A stretch of 64,000 bases of DNA from Alnus glutinosa (GCF_958979055.1 NC_084886.1:6710154-6774153); one strand, 5' to 3'. Shown: positions 11,801 to 24,386, counted from the first letter of the stretch. A program made the numbers and translations. Notes: a model not told the origin generated them from the sequence alone.

Positions 11801-12190
11801 TGTAGTATATAAATGAGAAAGCAACAAGCAGATAAACCACAGATCTCAGTTCTTCGACGAACCTAAAAAGTGTAGAGAAGGAAGAGAACACATTATAGTG
11901 AGAGGAAAGAAGAAGAGGAAAATGGCTTACGAGAGGAGTGTAGAGCCCCATCACAATATACTGATACAGTTTCTTCCCAACAAAAGGAGCAAAGAACACA
12001 TAGAAAGCAAACCCCAATGCCAGAAATACAGCAACAGCTACCACCTTCACAGATACGAAATAGGCACTCCAAAAATGAAATTTTGAACGACAAAAGAAGA
12101 TACTCACCCACTTATAAAGAAATAAAAGGATAAATTTTGATATTAAACCTGGAGAGGGTGGTAAGGAAGTTGCCATCCATGCTTTCTCAT
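5806..12190 (-). CDS. DHHC-type protein S-acyltransferase (PAT18-22 group)
   Basis: This enzyme adds palmitate to cysteines of membrane-associated proteins. Nine exons join in frame: 12149-12190, 11931-12044, 9841-10245, 9439-9507, 9286-9357, 8539-8667, 8265-8345, 7576-7764, 5806-6582, giving 625 residues. The first exon encodes MRKHGWQLPYHPLQ, a start typical of plant PATs. Membrane helices are at about 17-40 and 53-66, then around 226-250 and 265-300. A DPADPG motif follows the second helix. The cysteine-rich domain (about 180-230) holds FYCSLCEVE, KHCRVCDKCVDRFDHHC and the catalytic DHHC at 206-209, then WLNNCIGKKNYR. The C-terminal 259 residues are hydrophilic, serine-rich and form one exon, with a conserved PGAVKISPWTLARLNGEEV-like string. 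Length and layout suit the Arabidopsis PAT19-22 group; the exact orthologue is unclear. All introns begin GT. The 1.7-kb intron 2 shows nothing recognisable. Confidence 0.93.
7020..7260. repeat. possible degenerate repeat in PAT intron 8
   Basis: The stretch carries CCGATACCGGCATGGGACA at one end and TGTGATACCGACACTCC at the other, with TCCGGCCGTATCTGAGCC between. Such CCGATAC/GACAC-rich wording is common in dispersed plant repeats, but I cannot define ends or a family. It lies wholly inside the last intron (6583-7575). Confidence 0.3.
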
Positions 12191-12349
12191 TTTGCTCTCT
12201 GAAGGCTGCAGAGCAGGAAAAAGACTGAACTGGGTATCTCTGTCTCTGTCTCTCTTGTTTGGTTTTACTTACTTTCTTCCACTTTCCTTCAGGTTTCTGG
12301 AAAGATGAAGATCACTGATTCACTGTGGGAACCAACCAAACAATGGTTG

Positions 12350-12560
12350 CAATGGCATTTCCTGGGGTCTAATCAGAGGGAAAGAAGGAAAATGTAGGAG
12401 AAAAGGCTTAAAAGCTAGTGGGTATAGAGAGGAATGGGGTCTAATCAGAAGGAAAAAAAAAAACGTAGGAGAAAAGGCATAAAAAAGAAAAGCTGGAGTT
12501 TGGAGAGATGAGCAGTGTGGAGGGGCTAGTGGGTATAGAGAGAAATGGGACAGTGAGGAA
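12350..12560. repeat. imperfect tandem duplication upstream of the PAT gene
   Basis: GGGGTCTAATCAG, then a purine run, GTAGGAGAAAAGGC and a GCTAGTGGGTATAGAGAG block occur twice (about 12363-12435 and 12436-12548). The second copy has an insertion containing AGCTGGAGTTTGGAGAGATG. It lies 170-370 bp upstream of the start codon, so within the probable promoter or leader of the minus-strand gene. Confidence 0.7.
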
Positions 12561-12599
12561 ACTTTGTCTGGTTCACTCAATCATAGCCTCGGGTCATGG

Positions 12600-14600
12600 A
12601 GGGAGAGAAAAAAAAAAAAAAAAAGGAAGGGGCTGCCTGGTTTGGGATTTTCTCTTGTAACTTGCAAACTTTTTACTTGGGCAGAGATCTGTGACTATTA
12701 AGAGAGAGATAGAGATAGAGATAGAGAGAGAGAGAGACTGGTTTTTCTTTTCACCTCCATAATTACTCTTTTACTTTTTTCTTGTTTCTTGCGTTACCTT
12801 TTTCCATGGGCAAATCATGTGTCACAGGGCAGATCAACAGACGGTTGTTTGGTTCCTCCTCTTGTAATTGCCATTTGCCAACAACCCCTCCTTTAATAGG
12901 CTTTTAAAAAACCTCTCTCTCTGCCCATTACTCATCCCCTTTGTAGTTTGTAGATGGGGGAAAGAATTTAACAGACAAGATGACAAAGCCAGTGAGGTTC
13001 ATGCTCTACAATGGATAACTCTCTCTCTTTCTCTCTCTCTCTTTCCTTTATAGAAAGGAATAACACAGTGAGGAATGAACATTTTGGAGGCAATTGTGAT
13101 TTCATGACCCCTCATCACACTGGCATTCCTCTTTTTGAGCTCCTGTATCTATCATTGCCTTAAATGTTGTTCTTTGGCCAAATTATCAGGTGTTCTTTGA
13201 ATACTTGGCGGTGGTTGAAGCTACAAATCTACGTCTAGTTGCCAACCCATGTGTCTTGGAACCGATCCCTATATGTTGCTATTACATGGGTTGATATCAG
13301 GTTTTTTTTTTTTTTAATTTTTTTACCGGTCTAGATTTAATTTTAAGTTTTTTTTTTCCCTTATGTGGATAATTCTTAGGGTTCAAATATTGCTTAAGAA
13401 GACGGCTATTAAGGACCAATCTTTAACAGAATGAGCAAAAGGGTTTAGACAAATCCCTTTGCTTTATTTGCACTTTAGTCTTTATGTTCAACTTGTTAAC
13501 CTTCTTAATGAGAGGAAAGTTGACAGAAAAGGTCACCTTAATTTGTGATCCAAAGTCAAATATCGGTTGAAGAACTACAAGCTTTTTTCTTTTTTTTCTT
13601 GAGTAAATTCAGAGAAATGCTTAGGAAAAAAAAAAAAAAACAGAAACTTAAAAGAGATAGAACTGCATTTATTATCAGTAGTTGCTATTAATGATTTAAT
13701 ACAATAATTTTTAAGAAAACAATCACAATAAAGTTAAAAAGGTTATCTCTGTCTTTCTGAGTAAACAAAAAGAAACAAATATTTATATTAAAATGAAAAT
13801 ACCAAAAAAAAAAAAAAACCAACCCAGGCAGGAAAATGGGGAGTCAAATAAACAAAGCTCTGACAATGTGGGGTTTTGGTATTAACAAATTGCAGAAGGG
13901 AGAGAGTGACATGACAAAGAGACAGGTGGGTAACGTAGGGACCAATTTAGGGTTACTGAAATTGCATTTTTTGGCATTTTCTTGTCAGATATTGGGCTTG
14001 CTGCTTATTTTCTAGTATGTGAATAATAATAGCAAAATAGCATTTTTCTAGAAAAAAAATATTAAGGTATCTATAACTGGGATAATTGTCGCGTGTATAT
14101 ATATATATATATATAATCAGGCGTCAATTGACATTTTAATAATAGAGGTTATAAATATGTTAATGAAAGTTAAAAAAATAAAATAGAATAAAATATAGTA
14201 CTGATTTTACGGAGAGAGTCTGACAAGGTAGTTCAAGGGCATTAACCTTCTTTGGATCTCTCTCTGTCGTTTCTTGAAAGACTTTACCCTTCAGTAAATA
14301 TGCTCCTGATTTATCACGCACTCCAACCCCACCTCTTTTCCAATCACGTTGACCCCAGACATACGTACGGCCAGGGATCGTTTTGGGTATCTAAGGACGG
14401 TACTGGTTCGGGACGTAGATGATAGGATCCGACGGTCAGAAGACATGCACATCATGCTGTACATCTCGTTACCTGTACTAGATAGCTTTCGTAACACACA
14501 CGTGGCACCTAACTTTCTGATCTTGATTTTTCACAAAACCATTTTTCTTAGGGAAATGTTTGGATATCAAGTCATTTAAAACATATTCTAAGAATGACAA
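12600..14600. other. spacer with simple repeats, no gene seen
   Basis: I see no supported gene. The part nearest 12.6 kb is presumably the S-acyltransferase promoter. Simple tracts include an A-run at 12609-12624, GAGATA/GA repeats at about 12700-12736, CT repeats near 13020-13043 and AT repeats at 14095-14115. Open frames at 12868-13053 and 14291-14579 have no homology I can recognise. Confidence 0.55.
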
Positions 14601-14634
14601 TTAACTTTCTATTATCCTTAACCCAACAAAGATC

Positions 14635-15150
14635 GGCATTCTTATGGAGGACTCCCATAAGTTTCAGATTTTTGCGATGATGGCTTGTGATTATATTTGG
14701 TTTTTAAGGAATAAGACACATCATGAAGATTTAGATCCCGATGCTATTGCAATATCTGCTCATATCAACAAATTGGTTCTAGAGCACTCATTGACTTGAA
14801 AATCTTCTTTGCCCAGGAGCATTGAGGTTTGGCAGAAGCCTAACTCTCCTTATATCAAAATTAACTATGACATTGCTATTTGGAATTATTTTTCAGCTCA
14901 AGCAGCGATGATTCGGGACTCTTTTAGTATCATTACTTATTGTTCTTCGCTTATCAGCCATCCTTGCTCCACAGTAATTGGAGAAGCTCTTGCAGCGCTA
15001 CTAGCTAATAAATTGACTATTTCTCTAAATGCGTCTTCTTTTATTTTAGAAGGGAACTCAACTACTTTGGAAAAGCATCGACCAGTTATTTTCTAGTTTC
15101 TTAATTCCTATAATTGGTTTCATCTGTACTTTAAAAAAAAATAAAAAAAA
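14635..15150 (+). pseudogene. LINE-type RNase H-like domain fragment
   Basis: The plus strand gives a frame resembling the C-terminal RNase H-like domain found in plant non-LTR retrotransposons and their relics: WQKPNSPYIKINYDIAI, then QAAMIRDS, IGEALAALLANKL and FILEGNS. The expected catalytic aspartate of the GDS motif reads as Asn here. An upstream segment, DYIWFLRNKTHHEDL, matches the W-x-RN-x(2)-H signature before that domain, separated by one stop. An A-rich tail follows at 15132-15150. I infer a 5'-truncated, dead LINE copy; no target duplication was clear. Confidence 0.65.
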
Positions 15151-15552
15151 TTCATTTTAACAAACCCACCAAATTATTTACATCTTCTTGACTAGGGTTA
15201 ACAAAGCATGGTTGACTAGCCCCCTAAAAAAGTGCACTTAAGCTAGTGTCACAGTCAAACAGTATTATTGCTTAAAAAAATTGCTGCTTTTTAATTAATT
15301 AATTAAATAGAATAGGAATATTATGTTTGCATATGGAACGTAAGAAAAGAAAACAGATGCAATGAACAAAAAAGGGTGGGTAGGGAAGAGGTTGAGTTTC
15401 CTAGATTAGGGGACTAATTTATCAATCACCATTTCTTTAATGTAATATGAATGTCAAAAACTGTTTTTAAGAATTTTTTTAAAAAAAATATTTGTTAATA
15501 TTTATATTTGAAAAAATAATAATATAACAAAAAAAAAAAAAAAAAAACCTTA

Positions 15553-15850
15553 AGGGTGGCTCAGTTCGTCAGAGCCTGAGACAGTAGAATATTTCTTTAT
15601 TTTGATCTCAGGTTCGAATCTTGTTAGGTGCTACTTCCCTCTTGAGGCCATCTACCTGAGCATAATCTGTGTTTCAAAGCTCAATTCCTACAGTGACATT
15701 GGAGATTGAGCACGAGATTAGTAAAAGAATATTGGTTAAGCCTCTACGCTCGGCTGTGTTACCATTGTGTGTAGGTCAATATATTTTGAAGTACTATCCG
15801 ATCATAGGTGAATTGAGATACCCGTGCCTACAAAATATAAAATAAAATAG
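15553..15850 (+). mobile_element. tRNA-derived SINE (full-length copy)
   Basis: An internal RNA polymerase III promoter is visible: A box TGGCTCAGTTCG (15557-15568) and B box GGTTCGAATCT (15611-15621), spaced as in tRNA genes. The body continues through GGTGCTACTTCCCTCTTGAGG and CCTCTACGCTCGG to an A-rich end near 15835-15855. Two minus-strand copies elsewhere in the window (about 20395-20575 and 44780-44995) share the body from GGTGCTA onward. The outer limits are approximate. Confidence 0.75.
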
Positions 15851-18120
15851 AAGGCGGAAAGTATGCTCGTGAAACAAGTATTTTTGTTTTTTTTGTTGGT
15901 ATTTTATAGCGTGACTTGTGATATAAAAGGTTCTTTTTCCAAGCAAATGACTTGTGATAAAGGTTAGTCCACATAATTGGCACACCACATGTATAACAGA
16001 AAGGCGATTTAATCCGTGAACACCCTCTTTCCTTTTACATTCCCGTGACCTCTTTTGATAGGTCTGTCCTGTCCACAATGAAAGATCGAATCATTGGGAT
16101 TTTTGTTTTTTTATACCCAATTTTTTTTTATTATTATTATTTTTTTTTTTTTTATAAATTTAGCACTTCAAAATGTAACTAAAATTAGAAAGATATTGTG
16201 AAATATGATTCAAATTCATGGTCTTTAATCTTTATGATGTTAAATTATTATTTTTTATTTTAAAAACTTAAACCTATAACTAAGAATCAACTTAATTATT
16301 TAATAAACACTTTTGTTCCATTATCTCTCATTAATATAAAGTGTTCATATTTCTCTTTCATTCTTTTTTCAAAGTTAATTTTTCGGATTAGGATTGATTC
16401 TCAATTATTTGTCTGAATTTAAAAAAATTCGGACATGTGATTATAAAAAATTACTTATGAGACCGATTTAACTAAATAAAAATTGAAATATCTAACTATT
16501 TATCTGGTCAAGTGAATCTTATAAATGGTATTTCATAATCACCTGTTTAAATTATCTCGAATTCAAACAAATATTTATAAAATACTTTGATCTTAATTTT
16601 TGTGAGTGGACGTGATTTGTTTTGCTTTTGTTTCTTAATGCATCTCTAATCTATACCCGGTTCACGCGTCTACAGACAAATAAAAGAAGATGACTTTAAA
16701 CCAAAAGTTTAAAAAGGAACGAATTTTTTATCATGATTTAAACAAGTTGCTTTGGTTGGGAGTGAAGTAAGACCGAAGAACTCTTCAAAAAGAAAGAAAA
16801 AAAAAAGTTAGACCGAAGAAAAAAGAAAGAAAATTCACATCATATACATTTTAGACTTTTAGTTGTCTTTCTCCCAATTTCGTTTGAAAAATAATGAAAA
16901 TTCAATTCTTCATCTCCTGTCAATTTACTTTTAAGACGAGACAATTAATTATTTAAAATTACATTACAACAATAGTCATGAATTCTCTACTGTTGACGTT
17001 AAGGGTGTTTATACGGGTAGATATTAACCGTCTGCATTCGCTATTCACACATGCTGATATAGACATGGTGACTAAAAACTACCATCCTACATGCAAGTGC
17101 GGATAACAATTTCAAAAAACGCGTATGCGGTTATTAACTGCATCTGCGTACCATTTATTAAGTATAATATATGTTCTATCTATATTCTATTTAATAAATT
17201 CACCAAAACAATGTCGTTTTCGATTATGTATAGATTATGTTTGCATTTGTTTTGTTGGCTTTTTGTTGCTTTCTCGTATAATGATTGGGCGAAAAGGTAG
17301 AAATAATGTGAAATCAATATATTTTTAAAAGATTAGGACTTTAAAAAATCAAAACAAGCCCAAAACACTAAAAACCATCCTAAATTATTTTCAAAATCGT
17401 TTAAAATATGTTTAACAGATATTCAAATAAAACTCAAAAATACTAAAATAGACCCATTACATAATCATTTGTATAGCGAATAATAACTGCACGGATGCGA
17501 TTAGTAAAAATATGATGCATACGCGAATATATAAAAGTGATATCCACATTTTTTGAAGGATGCGGATATTTTAATTAAAAAAAAAAAAATGTTTCTTTTG
17601 GTTTCACCACTTTTGTATGTAAATAAGCTTTATGATAATTACGCTGGTCATATCAAAGTCTTCTAAGAACTTAAAACCAAATTATAAGTCTGCCTTTACA
17701 CCCGATCACCACTAGGTTTATCACGATGTCTCGTGTTTGTGTTATCATATTTAATTAAATATACCTATTTTTATCAACTTTAACTTTTAAAATAAATAAA
17801 TAGATATAAATAATTAAATGTACGTAGGTGCATTACTGTTGTGAAGAGTCTATTTCTTCTGTCGTAAGTAGCGGGGGCCATGCCTAATTAAAAGCTGAGG
17901 GTCACTCCTCACCCTTTACTTGATGATGGGAAATAAAAGGTATGTGGTGGGTGTCTTTCATTATGTAACTTTAGACAAACATGTGATGCATTTAATTATG
18001 TCTAAGCCCCCGACTTCCCCGGTCCCAGCATTTCTTTACCAGGTTACTGATCGAGCTTTGATAGGAAAACCTTTCTTCTTTTTAAGCATGCAAAAGACAG
18101 AAAACAGGCAAAGGATGACT
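15851..18120. other. AT-rich spacer, no gene seen
   Basis: The stretch is AT-rich with long T and A runs (for example 16125-16155) and no coding signal I trust. The segment from about 17010 to 17575 begins and ends with GCGGATGCGG/CGGATGCG-like strings resembling ends of plant hAT-like elements, but I could not match terminal repeats. Confidence 0.4.
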
Positions 18121-18129
18121 CGTCCGAGT

Positions 18130-18760
18130 TGTATGTGAGTGAAAAACATTTTTATTCTTAAGTCAATAAAGAAATATGAAAAAAAAAGCTTGGGTTTTTA
18201 CATGTTAAAGTCAGACTCTTATTTATAGGGATTGAAGGGGATATGATAATGAGTCACATGCATTGAACCATCTGGTACGTTGGAGAGTATGTTATCAGTA
18301 CAGACTGCTTATCTTTGGGCATTCGACGTCCTGTTAGTAAGACTGCCTCACCTAGATACCCATCATTCTTAGTACGAACTACTTACTCGATCTTGGGCAT
18401 CCCGCGTTCCTAATACGGATTGCCTCTCTTAGGTGCATGGTATACGAGGACGTCGGGACATGGGTATTGGCCAGCAAGCAAACAGTACTGCTCTTAGAAT
18501 AACCGTTGGGGTTGTTCTATTGTTTGTCATTATGGCCGGGGTGATCCCTCTGCAACAATATCCATCAGGCTAGTAACCGTCAGTCCGTGACTCTTCACTC
18601 TTGGGTTGGGGGCTAACCCGTCAGCATTGGTCCTCACTCCTCAGTCCTCATCGACAGACGGGCACATCCCAGCTTGAAGGTAAATAGGCCTTGTTGGGCC
18701 TTCGTTTTAATCATAGAAGATCAATCTCATTTTATTGTGCCAGAAGAATTTGATGAAATA
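18130..18760 (-). repeat. probable solo LTR
   Basis: The base composition shifts to GC-richer than the surroundings between about 18220 and 18710. On the minus strand a promoter-like CCCTATAAATAAGAG lies near 18220-18235, followed by a leader-like region, as in LTR U3-R-U5 order. Internal strings recur in pairs (CTTGGGCATCCCGCGTTCC versus CTTTGGGCATTCGACGTCC; ACTGCCTCACCTAG versus TTGCCTCTCTTAG). No second copy, primer site or coding sequence is present. Confidence 0.38.
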
Positions 18761-20394
18761 CAAATCCTAGTCGACGTGGAGGCATATGAATAGAGACCAA
18801 TATGGGCCGGTACCCATCCCACGGCCACTCCCTCTGTTGCAACATAAGTTACGGGCCGGGTGTGCAGTTCTATTTCTGGGCTGGGCTGGGCTGACCTTCT
18901 TGTCCATTGTTTTCCATAATTTTGATTATAAAATGAATTTGAAAGTTAAAACTGCATGCTGCATGCTGCATGGTAATCCTAAAACAGGTATTTGAAATGA
19001 GAGCTACCCACGTGCTACCTGACATATTAGCAGTTAGCTTTAATTTTAGGAACATGGATGTTTTAAATGCTTCCCCGTCAATCAATGAGGCTGTTGCTGC
19101 TTTAAATTTTCCTGTTTTCTAAGCTTTTACCTTAATTTTAGGCCGTTGACCCCATATATCAATGCTTGCCTAAATCCATGTGTCAAAATTATTAGACTAT
19201 TTTTCCAAAAGTAAGATATGTGATTAGAATCATTGTGAATCCAAATTTATGAGACACCTTATTAATTCGGGTGGACGTGTCAACGATGTGGCAGTCTAGC
19301 GTGGTGTGTGTTCGATGTAACCTAATTGGGGTAGATCTTTTTTACTGCAAATAAAGATAGGAGGGAAGTGAAAAAATGAGTTAAAATGCAGCCACAATAA
19401 ACTCTAATCATGGTGTAATAAGCACGTAATAGACGGATAAATTTACATTTATTTATTTGAACTTTCATAACCTTTCAATTGGAGGAAGGATGAATGAAAT
19501 TAATGGTGTTAGATATCTTTTTTTTATTATTATTGGACAGTATAAGCCCGAATGTTACATGTCAGTCAATACCTTTAAAAATTTAAGAAAATAGAATATA
19601 GAGAGTTATTTGATAGCAGTTTGAACTAACTATTTGATTAAAAAAAAAAAAGAAAAAAAAAAGTAATTGACTGCGGGTTTTATACTTTCATGTAAAAATG
19701 CTAAAATTAAAAAGGCACTCTATTTGATAGAATGCTTGAAATCAATGTACTTGTGTATTTATTTATACTATAAAGCACTTATGCGTGTAACTCCGTTTCA
19801 GCCACTTCATTTAAACGTGTGATGATGGGGGGCATGTCGTGTCTTGGTATTGCTAGATCAAGGGGACTGCAAATAGAAGGAGGAATCAGCTTGATTGTGT
19901 TACAATAATTCAATAAATGCCCATCATATATATATATATATAACCGAATAAAGCTACAATGTGAATGTGGGGGAGTTTAATATGCAATTTTAACATAATA
20001 ATTAGCAAATAATTAATCTGGTTTAGGACTAAGGTGGTTGTAGTGGGATGTGGGTTCGACCAGGGAACAATTCTGAGAACGGTTCCGTTCTTGTCGTTGG
20101 TGCCAAAACACAATAATTAATTATTATTATTATTTTTTATTAAAAATAAAATAAAACTGGAAGAGCAGGCCTTTGACTCTTTCGTCAGCAAACTCTAATG
20201 ACTTGTTGCAAAAGAAGCTAGGTTAAAGAAATAATATTCGATTCTTTCCTTTTGTTTTAGTTATATATATATATATATTCAATCCCCTTTGTGTGTTTGC
20301 ACCTAACAACGATTTCATTTGCTTAGTGATGTCTTGCACAAACTATAGGGTGCACTCGAAAAAGAGAGGGGAAAAACAAATGCATTTGAGGATC

Positions 20395-20575
20395 ACTTAT
20401 ATGTGTCTAGGCAGTACCTCGGACTAGTTCACAAGAAGTGGTAGTGACGAGCGTAGAGGCTCAGCTAAGATTCACTAGGCTAATCCCTGACCCAATACCC
20501 TACGCTACTTGAAATATTGAGCATTGAATCGCGGGCTTCGCCCGAATAGCTGGCCCCAAGAGAAGATAGCACCAT
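20395..20575 (-). mobile_element. 5'-truncated SINE-like copy
   Basis: The minus strand runs GGTGCTATCTTCTCTTGGGG, TTCAATGCTCAATATT, GGGATTAG and GAGCCTCTACGCTCG, matching the body of the SINE at 15553-15850 in order. It stops at GGTGCTA, so the promoter boxes are missing. Confidence 0.65.
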
Positions 20576-20899
20576 GTTGTGTCAACTCTAATTTGTTAGT
20601 CTACAGTATTGTTGAAAAGTTTCAATCAGACACACCCCTCTCATACATCTATTTGTAATTTTTATTTTCTTGTTTTGGCGGGATTATGTATGTAGCTGAA
20701 TATATATAGACTAGTGTTGGAAATTGCATTACCTAATCTAGTTGTTAAGGAGCATGAAAATTGAGTTCTTGATTGATTCTTTCTTCTGCTGGTAGGTGGG
20801 ATAGGGACAAAGCTTCACCCAACCAAATCCTCTTATGGCCGTCCAACCACTTAGACAACTTGGGATCAAATTAGAAATTTAACTTTAAAGAATCCAATT

Positions 20900-20946
20900 G
20901 CATTGATTTTTTATTTTTTATTTTTTATTTTTTATTTTTTATTTTT
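20900..20946. repeat. TTTTTTA tandem repeat
   Basis: Six or seven units of a TTTTATT-type heptamer run head to tail; simple-sequence DNA. Confidence 0.8.
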
Positions 20947-20999
20947 TTTTTATGTGTGTGTTTGAACAGAACCATTAAAAGAAACCTTAAATATGGTAA

Positions 21000-22860
21000 A
21001 AACAAATTTTTTTTACCTATTTTTATTTTAAGAAAGGGATTACGCCGCTCCCAATTTTTTATTGACTCTGTCATTGACCACACGGGTTTTGTAATCGTAG
21101 CAAAGTCCTGCTAATCATTGTTTGGTCTTGGTATATGGTGGGGTAAGCATTCCATTCCATGGCTCACCCTTTGGGACACTGCATTAATGCTGAATAAAGC
21201 AAGCTTCTCCATGTTTTTATTTAAATGCACATACTCAATCAAGACGGACCAGTGGTTCTCCCTTGGTTGCTCATAATGCTTTCCATGGTATTTATTTATT
21301 TATTTATTTTTAATTAGAAGCTAGTTATTGATATTTTAGATTGCATTATTTTCATGAGATTTAGTAGGAGTTGAGAATGTCAAATCAAATAGAAATGGGA
21401 GCCACATATATTGAGACAGGCTGAATAAATAAGGTCGTGCCAGCTAATGATAATTGCCTTCGAAAGGGTCGCTGTAACCAATCTGTCGCACACGGGTGCG
21501 CATACAAAACTCAAAAATGTTCACTTCAACCCACTCTGCCATGATGCTGACCTTCCAAGGACCAAGCTTCTTCTTCTCCTTCTTCTTCATCTACCTGATG
21601 AAAATAGCATTTAGAAAATAAAAGAAAAAAAAAAAAAACTATGAAAGTGCTTCAAAAAGAGTATGTTAATGAGAAATGGCATGCAGTTATGACCTGATTG
21701 ATCAAAAAAATTTGAAAAATGTTCAGAGTCCTATAGTTTTTATTATAAGTCTTTTACAAATTTATGTGACAGTTTACATGACATTTATCGCATATACTAT
21801 CGACGTCAATCTCCTAGTCAACTGCGCAACTCTAACCCATTTTTGTCATTTTGAGGACCTCACCATCTTCGATCACCACCATCGTGTACTACCACGCCAT
21901 GGGAGGAGACACGTGGCTACTTGGCTAGAGACTAGCTTTGGCATTAGGTTTTAATGGTAAAAAACCCACGATTTTAGTTGTGGGTGTCAATATAAATCCG
22001 TCCGTTCTTCATTTCCAGGCTAAAATCGGTGCCCCCAAACAAGGAGGAGGAGATGATCGGTGGTTGACATAGTTGGTGTGGGTGCGGATGCAGCAAAAGA
22101 GGAAGTGGGCCGAGGCGGTAGAGAGGAAGCCCTGGTTCCGCATGTAGTACTACTTCATTTTGTAAGGAAATTGCACTAAAAGCTCTAACATGCACCCCAG
22201 CACTTATTCACAAATATGTAAAAGAGTAATGCTAAGTTTTTTTTTTTTTGGTTTTTTTAATCTTGTAAGTATTTAACAATACTGATGTGACTGTTCCAAG
22301 TTTTAAACAAACAAAAAACAATCAAAGATGAGTTGGTTGAGACCGCTAGCTACATCAATATTATAAAATATCTGTGGGATAGAAATGTAATAACTAGCAT
22401 TTTTTTTTTTTTATGTAAAATCTAAAAAAATTCATATTTAATAGAGTCTTTGTTACGATGTTATTGTTAATACATTTGTTAATTTGTCACACGAGATGAG
22501 ACCATATTATTCTCACATGAGACCATATTATTCCACAGATTTTTTTATATCACTTATTTATATTATATGCATGACATCCCTACACAATGAAGAAGTAAGA
22601 AAAGATTAAGAAAAAAAGAAAAGAAAAGAAAAAGAAAAACAATAAATTAAAGTTACCATGGAATGGAATCAAGAAGATAACATAAAATCGTGCTACACAT
22701 TTATTCAATGAACACGGCCGCCTAAACACGAGCCAAGTGTGATTAACACATTATTATCTTTGCTTTGTCCACTAAAAATAAATAAATAAATAAAAGAAGT
22801 CCCCGTATTAAATTAAAGGAAATTGCTTTAGCCTTTAATACTAGTTTCCTAGTTTCCTAA
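21000..22860. other. spacer, no gene seen
   Basis: No gene supported. A short direct duplication of CACATGAGACCATATTATT-like wording lies at about 22494-22535. The frames at 21676-21954 and 21974-22195 show no known motif. Confidence 0.5.
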
Positions 22861-22880
22861 TTTCATATTTTATTTGAAAA

Positions 22881-22882
<2 letters not shown>

Positions 22883-22911
<29 letters not shown>
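22883..22911. repeat. (AT)n microsatellite
   Basis: About 14 AT units, immediately upstream of the likely promoter of the EDR2-C gene. Confidence 0.9.
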
Positions 22912-22914
<3 letters not shown>

Positions 22915-22999
22915 AGCTCCGCGTCTGTGATTGTGACTATAAGATGTAATGTGATTTTTGCCCGCGAAATATATAAGCCCTGGCCAGATACAAGGAATA

Positions 23000-24386
23000 G
23001 GAAGCAAAAGATAACCAGGAACAACGTTGGACTTTGAGAGAGAGAGAGAGAGAGAGATTTGTAAAGGAGCGGCGAAGAAGGGAGTGGAGTCCGAGTACAG
23101 CGGAGTTTGTGTGCGTTGTCTCTTCTTCGGTTTCTATCTGGAATTCGGAGGTGTTGGTGGTTGGACTTTGAGATAGATAGAGAGACAGAGAAACAGAGAG
23201 AGACGGAGGAATCTGAGTTCCTCAATGGGAACGACGATTCCTCCCTTCATTCATGCCGGAATTATTCAACTTTCTTCATTATCCTTAGGTCTCTCTCTCT
23301 CTCTCTATCTCTTTTTCTTATATGTTTTCTTTTCTATGCATGTCCTGTATATGAAAATATGCGTGACGGCCGTACAAACAGAGGTAATTGTTTTGATGAT
23401 TTTGTTCAAGTTTGACGTTGATGAATCTGGTGATGAGAAAAACCGATCAGCGAGTGGTTTAAATGCATGTCTTTGATGGCGAATTCGGGTTTCCATAACA
23501 TTCTTGGTTTCTTCCTGTTTTTAGTTGCAGACAATTCGGGTTCTGTAAAACAGTTATGGAAACGTATAATCTCGTATAATTTCATATTTTTTAAAAAAAT
23601 TCGACCCTTTTTTGCTTCTTTATTTTTTACAATCCAAGTTAAAATCATTTCTTTCTTTCACGTTTCCTTGTTTTATTTTCATCTATTTTTCCATCTGTGT
23701 TTATACTTTAACTATATGATTATATATTTTCCAAATTTGGTATTTCATTAGTTGAAGATTTTTACTTTTGTTACTTTGATTTTCACATGACTTGCATTTA
23801 GTGTTTCTTTATGGTTTTCATAGCACATCGCAAATACTTAGCCTTATTACTACATAATAAAGTCCAATTACTGCTCATTTTTTACTAATATATACTGGTT
23901 CTTAAATTATCAGGTTCTGTTTGTCCTATCTTTCTCTTACATGACAGGGACTTATGGCAGTCCATTTGCATATTTTCTGTTCTGTTACAAAATATTTGAT
24001 GTTAGCCGATAGTTCTAGAGAGAGTAGTAATTTCTGAAAGAATCCATTGACATATGCTTCCTGATATGTTAGTGGCTAGCTATATTTTGTTTTTCTGGTC
24101 AAAATTTGGCATTCAAATGCCAATGGTAAAAAATGATCTCATTTTTCAAGTTTCATGTAGTTGTAATTAGACCTTGCATAGTTCTTCTACTACTCAATTT
24201 ATATTTAACTTTTTATTGTGGCTTTCAGGTTTTCTGCTCCAAAGCCGGAGTAGGATCATGTGATCCCAGTGACACATCAATGTGATTACTCATCCTATAA
24301 GTTTACTCTTCTTCCCTATACGGTAACTCATGTGCCTGGAAGCTAACCAGAGAGGCAAAGGGGTCTCTCTGGAAAGGTGTTGAAGG
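23000..24386 (+). promoter_or_regulatory. probable 5' untranslated exons of the EDR2-C gene
   Basis: Inferred, not proven. A GA-rich leader from about 23030 reaches a possible donor after TCCTTAG at 23289. A second candidate exon runs from 24230 (after GTGGCTTTCAG) to 24385, ending GTTGAAG before GTATGCC. A final short leader piece would start after ACATAG at 25720, nine bases before the start codon. Plant EDR2-like genes often carry leader introns. Evidence is splice consensus only. Confidence 0.45.
24330..24383 (+). other. possible 17-codon upstream ORF in the leader
   Basis: Within the candidate leader exon an ATG opens a 17-codon frame reading MCLEANQRGKGVSLERC and then stops just before the exon's putative donor. 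Two ATG-TGA minimal frames precede it. If this exon is transcribed, the frames could reduce translation of the main ORF. Whether it is conserved is unknown to me. Confidence 0.35.

Noticed and set aside
11715..12176. A 153-codon open frame that seems to start the S-acyltransferase.
   Set aside because: It reads through intron 1 and out of frame with the true start. MRKHGWQLPYHPLQ at 12149-12190, spliced to 12044, matches the family.
19910..20113. A possible second tRNA-like SINE head around 20030-20070 with a GGGTTCGACC box.
   Set aside because: The B-box-like string is there, but the spacing to any A box is far too short for a polymerase III promoter.
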